This document shows positions 11,730 to 11,746 of a stretch of DNA of 11,746 nucleotides, piece by piece (the first letter of the stretch is position 1; every line of letters begins with the position of its first letter). This stretch comes from an uncultured Oscillospiraceae bacterium (GTDB lineage: Bacteria; Bacillota; Clostridia; Oscillospirales; Oscillospiraceae). A program made the position numbers and the translations under genes. The notes beneath the pieces were generated by a model, which had not been told where the DNA came from, made no database searches, and saw only the letters and a list, made by a program, of their open reading frames with translations. Location of the stretch: positions 1-11,746 of the forward strand of contig CAJTOM010000076.1 of assembly GCA_910577915.1 (NCBI GenBank), written 5' to 3'.

Positions 11730-11746
11730 CGGAAGCATGCGGGGGC

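Noticed and set aside
1..11746. CRISPR array, insertion sequence, prophage, tRNA or rRNA
   Set aside because: I saw no regularly spaced direct repeats, no transposase or integrase motifs, no phage structural genes, and no tRNA- or rRNA-like sequence on either strand.

Overview
The window is a high-GC chromosomal segment of a Gram-positive bacterium and contains a replication origin. The dnaA, dnaN, S4-domain (yaaA) and recF genes, the bipartite Bacillus-like origin, a VanW/YoaR-type wall protein and a CmpB-type membrane protein all point to Clostridia. GC-rich codon use and strong AGGAGG-type ribosome binding sites suggest an Oscillospiraceae-like lineage (the Flavonifractor, Lawsonibacter or Oscillibacter group). 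That genus-level placement is inference.

Origin block, minus strand, 1-4205. dnaA is followed by a 345-bp intergenic origin, then dnaN, a small S4 RNA-binding protein and recF, with recF overlapping the S4 gene. The origin reads in the order seen in B. subtilis: a cluster of DnaA boxes next to the dnaA end, one perfect box, a degenerate DnaA-trio-like stretch, a 17-nt pure A/T run, then dnaN. dnaA has a good sigma-A promoter with a DnaA box just downstream of its predicted start site, which suggests autorepression. Beyond recF lie only two GC-rich hairpins.

Right arm, plus strand, 4363-10099. Divergent from dnaA is an NfeD-like membrane protein under a near-consensus promoter. Next come a 48-residue acidic small protein and a terminator-like hairpin. 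A membrane-anchored VanW-domain protein follows, ending in a strong intrinsic terminator. Then comes a two-gene unit: a small ECF-type sigma factor and a 394-residue cysteine-rich protein built from about 20-residue 'NG' repeats, which I do not recognise. This pair is the best candidate here for an undescribed system. It is followed by a CmpB-family membrane protein with a long helical N-terminal extension, under its own near-perfect sigma-A promoter.

Far right, minus strand, 10279-11675. A SprT/YgjP-like zinc metallopeptidase gene and a purine-nucleoside phosphorylase gene form an operon ending in an intrinsic terminator. They converge on the CmpB gene and run against a fork leaving the origin.

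The usual rpmH-rnpA-yidC block is not next to dnaA, so the neighbourhood departs from the classical Firmicutes origin layout on that side. There are no tRNA or rRNA genes, CRISPR arrays, transposases or phage genes. Only the origin is a gene-free stretch longer than 300 bases.
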